Assembly (NCBI RefSeq): GCF_003217325.1
Contig: NZ_QJTI01000015.1
Coordinates: 26,200-90,199 of the forward strand
Source: Rhodopseudomonas faecalis
Lineage (GTDB): Bacteria; Pseudomonadota; Alphaproteobacteria; Rhizobiales; Xanthobacteraceae
Length of the DNA: 64,000 bases
Reading direction: 5' to 3'
Positions 59,406 through 64,000 of this stretch are shown piece after piece; position 1 is the stretch's first letter; every line of letters starts with the position of its first letter. Below the pieces are notes generated by a model. It made no database searches. It saw nothing but the letters and a program-made list of their open reading frames with translations, and had not been told where the DNA came from. A program made the translations under genes and the position numbers.

Positions 59406-59606
59406 CTACTTCAGCGTCGAAAACCAGTCGTCGACGTCCTTGCGGACCTGGTCCTTGGCGTAGCCGTAGCGCTCCTGCAGCTTGCCTTCGAGTTGATCGC
59501 GGCGGCCTTCGATTGTGTCGAGATCGTCGTCGGTGAGCTTGCCCCACTTCTCCTTGACGTTGCCTTTGAACTGCTTCCAGTTACCTTCAACCCGGTTCCA
59601 ATCCAT
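59406..59606 (-). CDS. CsbD-family stress protein
   Basis: The 66-residue protein matches the CsbD family: MDWNRVEGNWKQFKGNVKEKWGKLTDDDL and a following helix. CsbD proteins are small, strongly induced general-stress proteins of unknown mechanism. The ATG at 59606 follows AGGAGTTGACGAAG; an upstream ATG at 59627 would leave a leader of only about 5 nt from the perfect EcfG promoter (59640-59664), so the shorter form is preferred. It ends at a strong terminator. Confidence 0.9.
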   Translation of the reverse strand: MDWNRVEGNWKQFKGNVKEKWGKLTDDDLDTIEGRRDQLEGKLQERYGYAKDQVRKDVDDWFSTLK

Positions 59607-59639
59607 CTTCGTCAACTCCTGTGACATTGATGGATGGGC

Positions 59640-59664
59640 AACGACGAAGCGGCGACAACGTTCC
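59640..59664 (-). promoter_or_regulatory. EcfG promoter of the csbD-like gene
   Basis: GGAAC-N16-CGTT on the minus strand, perfect match, with the -10 ending 34 nt before ATG 59606. Confidence 0.82.
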
Positions 59665-59705
59665 GGGCCGCGACAATGGTCACCGCGGCCCGCATGGTCA
59701 GTTCA

Positions 59706-61865
59706 TCAAGCGGCAGCCTTCGCCTCGCGGCGGCGGGCGTGCAGGATGAATTCAGTGTAGCCATTCGGCTGCTCGCGGCCCTTGAAGATCAGGTCGCAGG
59801 CCGCCTTGAAGGCGACGCCGTCAAAACCCGGCGCCATCGGCTTGTACAGCGGATCGCCGGCATTCTGCTTGTCGACCACCGCGGCCATGCGCTGCAGCGA
59901 CTCCATCACCTGATCCTTGCTGACCACGCCGTGGTGCAGCCAGTTGGCGAGGTGCTGGCTGGAGATGCGCAAGGTCGCGCGGTCTTCCATCAGGCCGACG
60001 TCATGGATGTCCGGCACCTTGGAGCAGCCGACGCCCTGGTCGATCCAGCGCACCACATAGCCCAAAATGCCCTGGCAGTTGTTGTCGATCTCCTGGCGCA
60101 CGTCCTCCGGCGCCCAGTTCGACTGCGACACCGGAATGGTCAGGATGTCCGACAGTTTTGCGCGCGGTCCGCCCTTCTTCAGCTCCTGCTGCCGGGCGAT
60201 CACGTCGACCTGATGATAGTGCAGGGCGTGCAGCGTGGCCGCGGTCGGCGAGGGCACCCAAGCGGTGGTGGCGCCGGCCTGCGGGTGGCCGAGCTTCTGC
60301 GCCAGCATGTCGGCCATCTTGTCGGGGGCGGCCCACATGCCCTTGCCGATCTGGGCATGGCCGGGCAGGCCACAGGTCAGGCCGATATCGACGTTCCAGT
60401 CTTCATAGGCCTTGATCCAGGGCTGTGCCTTCATCTCGTTCTTGCGGATCATCGGGCCGGCTTCCATCGAGGTGTGGATCTCGTCGCCGGTGCGATCGAG
60501 GAAGCCGGTGTTGATGAACACGATGCGCTTGCTGGCGTTCTGGATGCAGGCCTTGAGGTTGACCGTGGTGCGGCGCTCCTCATCCATGATGCCGACCTTG
60601 AGCGTGTTGGCCGGCAGGCCGAGCATGGCTTCGACGCGACCGAACAATTCGCAGGTCAGCGCCACTTCGTCCGGGCCGTGCATCTTCGGCTTGACGATGT
60701 AGACCGAGCCGGTGCGGCTGTTGCGGATCTTGCCTTGGCCCTTGAGATCGTGGATCGCGATCAGGCCGGACACCACCGCATCCAAAAAACCTTCCGGAAT
60801 CTCGGCGCCGGAGGCATCGAGCACCGCATCGGTGAACATGTGGTGGCCGACATTGCGCATCAGCAGCAGGCTGCGGCCGTGCAGCGTCACGCCCTTGCCG
60901 TCCGCGGTCTGATAGCTGCGGTCGCCGTTCATGGCGCGCACCAGCGTCTTGCCGCCCTTGTCGAACTCGGCCGACAGCGTGCCCTGCAGCAGGCCAAGCG
61001 CGTTGCGATAGACCAGCACCTTGTCGTCGGCATCGACCGCGGCGACCGAGTCTTCCATGTCGAGGATGGTCGAGACCGCGGCTTCCAGCATCACGTCGGC
61101 GACGCCGGCGGCATCGTCCTTGCCGATCGGGTGGCTGCGGTTGATCTGAATGTCGATATGCAGGCCGTTATTGACCAGCAGCAGCGCGCTCGGCGCGGCG
61201 GCGTCGCCCTGGTAGCCGACGAACTGAGCGGCATTCTTCAGGCCGGTGGCATTGCCGCTCTTGAGCTTCACCGAGAGCTGGCCGGCGATCACGCTATAGC
61301 TGGTGACGTCGGTGTGGCTGGCAGTGGCCAGCGGCACGGCCTGATCGAGGAACGCCTTGGCCTTGGCGATCACCTTGTCGCCGCGCGCCTTGTCATAGCC
61401 CTTGGCTTCGCTCGGCTCGTGCGGAATGGCGTCGGTGCCATAGAACGCGTCATACAGGCTGCCCCAGCGCGCATTGGCGGCGTTCAGCGCATAGCGGGCG
61501 TTGCTGAGCGGCACCACGAGCTGCGGGCCGCATAGCCGGCTGATTTCCTCATCGACATTGGCGGTTTCGACTTCCACGGTCGCCGGCTCGGGCAGCAGAT
61601 AGCCGATCTCCTTCAGGAAGGAGGTGTAAGCCTCAAGATCGACGGCTTTGCCCTTATTGGCGAGGTGCCACGCATCAATCTTGGCCTGCAGCGCATCACG
61701 GAACGCGAGCAGCTCACGGGCCTTCGGCGCCAGATCATTGACGATGGCGGCCAGCCCGGCAAATACGGCGTCTGGTGCGATCCCGGTGTTGGGAGCGGCT
61801 TCCTTGGTGATGAAGTCGAACAGAACGGGCGCAATTTTCAGGCCGTGGGCTTCGATGCGATTCAT
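59706..61865 (-). CDS. glcB: Malate synthase G
   Basis: Malate synthase G condenses glyoxylate and acetyl-CoA to malate in the glyoxylate cycle. The 719-residue monomer is the usual G-isoform length. Signatures include the Mg-binding and substrate regions [30 protein letters not shown], and [11 protein letters not shown], with the catalytic Asp late in the barrel (around [11 protein letters not shown]). The start is ATG 61865 ([13 protein letters not shown]); the extension to 61913 is not supported. It is monocistronic, between the csbD-like gene and the cys terminator. Confidence 0.95.
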   Translation of the reverse strand: MNRIEAHGLKIAPVLFDFITKEAAPNTGIAPDAVFAGLAAIVNDLAPKARELLAFRDALQAKIDAWHLANKGKAVDLEAYTSFLKEIGYLLPEPATVEVETANVDEEISRLCGPQLVVPLSNARYALNAANARWGSLYDAFYGTDAIPHEPSEAKGYDKARGDKVIAKAKAFLDQAVPLATASHTDVTSYSVIAGQLSVKLKSGNATGLKNAAQFVGYQGDAAAPSALLLVNNGLHIDIQINRSHPIGKDDAAGVADVMLEAAVSTILDMEDSVAAVDADDKVLVYRNALGLLQGTLSAEFDKGGKTLVRAMNGDRSYQTADGKGVTLHGRSLLLMRNVGHHMFTDAVLDASGAEIPEGFLDAVVSGLIAIHDLKGQGKIRNSRTGSVYIVKPKMHGPDEVALTCELFGRVEAMLGLPANTLKVGIMDEERRTTVNLKACIQNASKRIVFINTGFLDRTGDEIHTSMEAGPMIRKNEMKAQPWIKAYEDWNVDIGLTCGLPGHAQIGKGMWAAPDKMADMLAQKLGHPQAGATTAWVPSPTAATLHALHYHQVDVIARQQELKKGGPRAKLSDILTIPVSQSNWAPEDVRQEIDNNCQGILGYVVRWIDQGVGCSKVPDIHDVGLMEDRATLRISSQHLANWLHHGVVSKDQVMESLQRMAAVVDKQNAGDPLYKPMAPGFDGVAFKAACDLIFKGREQPNGYTEFILHARRREAKAAA

Positions 61866-61908
61866 TTGATCTTCCAGCGAGAAATGGCACAAGCGGCGAT
61901 TGAATGAG

Positions 61909-61938
61909 AACAAAGGGACCGCCTCCCTGAGCGGTCCC
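61909..61938 (-). terminator. Rho-independent terminator of the cysT-cysW operon
   Basis: GGGACCGC pairs with GCGGTCCC over an 8-nt loop, followed on the minus strand by TTTGTTCT, about 47 nt beyond the cysW stop. Confidence 0.82.
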
Positions 61939-61984
61939 AGCGCCTATTTGCGCCAAACTGGCAACTTTTGGAAGGCCCCTGCTA

Positions 61985-62854
61985 TCAGGGCAGCCGCCGC
62001 TCGTCGCCGCTCAGCCGTTCCAGCAGCACTTTGAGCAGAATGGTCAGCAGCGCGATCGCGGTCAGCGTGGTCGCCGCGGCAAATGCGCCCGCGACATTAT
62101 AGTCTTGATACAAAAGCTCGATCTGCAGCGGCAGCGTGGTGGTCTGGCCGCGGATATTGCCGGACACCACCGACACCGCGCCGAATTCGCCCATCACGCG
62201 AGCGTTACAAAGGATCGCGCCATACAGCACCGCCCAGCGGATATTGGGAAGGGTAACCCGGACGAAGGTGGCAAAACCGGAGGCGCCCAGCGTCACCGCG
62301 GCTTCTTCCTCATCGGTGCCCTGTACCTGCATCAGCGGGATCACCTCGCGCGCCACGAACGGCGCGGTGACGAACAGGCTGGCCAGCACGATGCCGGGCA
62401 GCGCGAACATCACCTTGATGCCGAGCTGTTCGAGCAGCGGCCCGAACAGCCCCTGCGAGCCATAGACGAACAGAAAGGCAACGCCGGCGACGATCGGCGA
62501 GATCGAGTAGGGCAGCTCGATCAGCGCGATCAGCAGCGTGCGGCCGGGGAATGCAAATTTGGTGACGGTCCAGGCCGCGGCGAGGCCGAACACGATATTG
62601 ACCGGCACCGCGATCAGCGCCGTGATCGTGGTCAGCAGCATGGCGTGCAGCGTGCCCGGGTCGCCAAGATTGCGCAGCAAGCCGGCGAGGCCCGGCGCCA
62701 GCGCCGAGCTAAAGATCAGCGCCAGCGGCGCCACCAGCACCAGCAGCGTCACGATCCCGACCACGCCCAGCACCACGCAGCGGGCGATCGGACCGGAGCC
62801 GACCGGGGCAGACATCAGATGTTTCGGCAGCGCGCGATCGGGCTTGGGCGTCAT
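61985..62854 (-). CDS. cysW: Sulfate/thiosulfate ABC permease CysW
   Basis: CysW (289 aa) is the second membrane subunit of the sulfate importer. It has six TM helices and the binding-protein-dependent permease motif (EEEAAVTLGASGFATFVRVTLPNI). ATG 62854 overlaps the cysT stop (ATGA); the frame extends further upstream but only antisense or out of frame to cysT. The ATPase gene (cysA) does not follow; malate synthase does, so cysA must lie elsewhere. Confidence 0.92.
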   Translation of the reverse strand: MTPKPDRALPKHLMSAPVGSGPIARCVVLGVVGIVTLLVLVAPLALIFSSALAPGLAGLLRNLGDPGTLHAMLLTTITALIAVPVNIVFGLAAAWTVTKFAFPGRTLLIALIELPYSISPIVAGVAFLFVYGSQGLFGPLLEQLGIKVMFALPGIVLASLFVTAPFVAREVIPLMQVQGTDEEEAAVTLGASGFATFVRVTLPNIRWAVLYGAILCNARVMGEFGAVSVVSGNIRGQTTTLPLQIELLYQDYNVAGAFAAATTLTAIALLTILLKVLLERLSGDERRLP

Positions 62855-63738
62855 TGGCCGCCCCGTCCGAGATAACGCAGCTGCCAAGCCTGCACCGTGT
62901 TGGTGATGATCAGCATTACGAATGCCATCGCCAGCATCACGCAGGCGATCGCGGCGGCGGCCTGGTAGTCGTATTCCTCCAGGCGGATGAAGGTCAAAAG
63001 CGCCACGATCTCGGTCTTCATCGGCTGGTTGCCGGCGATGAAGATCACCGCGCCGAATTCGCCGAGGCTGCGCGCGAATGCCAGCGAGCAGCCGGCCAGC
63101 AGCGCCGGAAAGATCGAGGGCAGAATGATGCGGCTGAGAATCTGGAAGTCGCTGGCGCCGAGCGAGCGGCTGGCTTCCTCGACCTCGGTGCCAAGATCCT
63201 CGATCACCGGCTGCACGGTGCGCACCACGAAGGGAATGCTGGTGAACGCCATCGCGATCGCGACGCCGAGCGGCGTATAGGCCACTTGCAGGCCGAGCTG
63301 ATCGAGCGGCGCGCCGAACCAGCCGTTTTTGGCAAATAGCGCGGTCAGCGCCAGCCCGGCGACCGCGGTCGGCAGCGCGAATGGCACATCGACCAGCGCA
63401 TCCAGCAGCCTTTTGCCGGGAAACTGGTAGCGCGCCAGCACCCACGCCAGCAGCGTGCCGTAAATGGCGTTGAACAGGGTGGCGACCAGCGCCATCGTCA
63501 CGGTCAGCCGGATCGCCGCCAAGGTACGCGGCGAACTGATGATGGCCCAGAACTGGGCCGGGCCGATGTCCGAAGCTTTTAGGATCAGCGCGCCGAGCGG
63601 CAGCAGCACGATCGCGCCGAGATACAGCACGGTGATGCCGAAGCTAAGCCCAAACCCTGGAATAACGCTGCGTGGCAAGGGAAACCTGATGCTATTAGAC
63701 CTGATGCTGCGAGACTTGAACCTCACGGCGGTCAGCAC
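62851..63738 (-). CDS. cysT: Sulfate/thiosulfate ABC permease CysT (CysU)
   Basis: CysT (up to 295 aa) is the first membrane subunit of the sulfate importer. It has six TM helices (first at SFGITVLYLGAIVLLPLGALIL) and the permease motif EEASRSLGASDFQILSRIILPSI. The start is uncertain: GTG 63738 gives an unusual N-terminus with a repeated SIRSNSIR caused by a 9-nt direct repeat (CCTGATGCT at 63685-63693 and 63700-63708 on the plus strand). A TTG at 63678 (LPRSVIPGFG) would give a normal start. The binding-protein gene is not in the window on this side. Confidence 0.88.
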   Translation of the reverse strand: MLTAVRFKSRSIRSNSIRFPLPRSVIPGFGLSFGITVLYLGAIVLLPLGALILKASDIGPAQFWAIISSPRTLAAIRLTVTMALVATLFNAIYGTLLAWVLARYQFPGKRLLDALVDVPFALPTAVAGLALTALFAKNGWFGAPLDQLGLQVAYTPLGVAIAMAFTSIPFVVRTVQPVIEDLGTEVEEASRSLGASDFQILSRIILPSIFPALLAGCSLAFARSLGEFGAVIFIAGNQPMKTEIVALLTFIRLEEYDYQAAAAIACVMLAMAFVMLIITNTVQAWQLRYLGRGGQ

Positions 63739-63801
63739 ATTGATGATGACGAAAACCGCTCCGCTGCGGCGAAGCAGTTCTCATGCGCAGTGTACGACGT
63801 T

Positions 63802-63831
63802 CTGGATTGCTTCGCTGCGCCCGCAATGACG
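63802..63831. repeat. Copy of the TGGATTGCTTCGCTGCG dispersed repeat
   Basis: CTGGATTGCTTCGCTGCG followed by CCCGCAATGACGG matches the right half of the element at 28141-28203. Confidence 0.7.
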
Positions 63832-63845
63832 GATTCAATTTCGTT

Positions 63846-63889
63846 GTCATTCCGGGATGCGCGCATTAGCGCGCAGGCCCGGAATCTCG
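63846..63889. repeat. GTCATTCCGGG palindromic intergenic repeat
   Basis: ATTCCGGG pairs with CCCGGAAT and GCGCGC with GCGCGC around ATTA, forming a hairpin typical of dispersed intergenic elements in this group. Confidence 0.6.
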
Positions 63890-64000
63890 ATGGTGTGGCG
63901 AAGAGAGATTCCTGTATCTGCGGAGTGCTGGTGCACAGTCAGCGCGACGGAGGCCGCTCGGTAGATTCCCGGCCGATCATCTCGCCGTAACCCGGTGCGG

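Larger units (their letters stand above)
63739..64000. other. Region upstream of cysT, mostly dispersed repeats
   Basis: It contains a copy of the TGGATTGCTTCGCTGCG repeat (63802-63831) and a GTCATTCCGGG...CCCGGAAT palindrome (63846-63889). No gene is supported; the last 110 nt show nothing recognisable. Confidence 0.5.

Noticed and set aside
59634..61535. 633-codon open frame on the plus strand
   Set aside because: Antisense to malate synthase G, which is firmly identified; composition is that of a shadow frame.
1..64000. CRISPR array, prophage, transposase or tRNA gene
   Set aside because: No regularly spaced direct repeats, phage or transposase proteins, or cloverleaf sequences were seen on either strand.

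Overview
The window is GC-rich DNA from an alphaproteobacterium of the Rhodopseudomonas/Bradyrhizobium group. Protein similarity (FixL, FixK2-type regulator, AadR-type FNR, TrcR, PhyR/NepR/EcfG), the family-specific hypothetical proteins and the dispersed palindromes of this group all point there. The neighbourhood (E. coli-type nuo operon next to fixLJ/fixK and, further on, aadR) is what I remember of Rhodopseudomonas palustris; this is memory, not a search. No rRNA, tRNA, CRISPR array, prophage or insertion sequence was seen.

Layout. 1-13.5 kb is housekeeping: the end of a membrane-anchored hypothetical protein, small hypotheticals, a PsiE-like membrane protein, the TrcR-type cell-cycle regulator, an ispH-thrB-rnhA operon, a 1-Cys peroxiredoxin, a long-chain acyl-CoA ligase, a D,D-carboxypeptidase and an NdvA/ChvA-like glucan exporter. 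13.8-28.1 kb is one unbroken 13-gene operon for an E. coli-type complex I (nuoA, B, fused CD, E-N), most genes overlapping by 4 nt. 28.2-29.5 kb is metY, read in the opposite direction.

29.8-48.3 kb is a low-oxygen control island: fixL-fixJ, a single-domain response regulator and fixK, then a CBS-BON protein, two universal stress proteins, a PHA synthase, a two-domain kinase, a CBS protein, an NDP-forming acyl-CoA synthetase/GNAT protein, a hypothetical protein, an Mla-type lipid transporter, a small cytochrome c and AadR. Perfect TTGA-N6-TCAA (FixK/FNR) boxes precede the response regulator, CBS-BON, kinase/CBS, hypothetical/mla and cytochrome/aadR promoters, and one sits at the start of the nuo operon. 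A FixJ-like site lies upstream of fixK. This suggests a FixLJ -> FixK circuit reaching complex I, PHA metabolism and stress proteins.

48.3-52 kb holds a cyclic-nucleotide-gated K+ channel, a repeat-filled gap, a histone-H1-like protein and a small hypothetical gene. 52.1-59.6 kb is the general stress response locus: an HWE-type kinase with a degenerate ATPase region, ecfG, nepR and divergent phyR, followed by genes with textbook EcfG promoters (GGAAC-N16/17-CGTT): a secreted 138-residue protein, an AI-2E family transporter, a 53-residue membrane protein and CsbD. 59.7-64 kb carries malate synthase G and the sulfate permease pair cysT-cysW.
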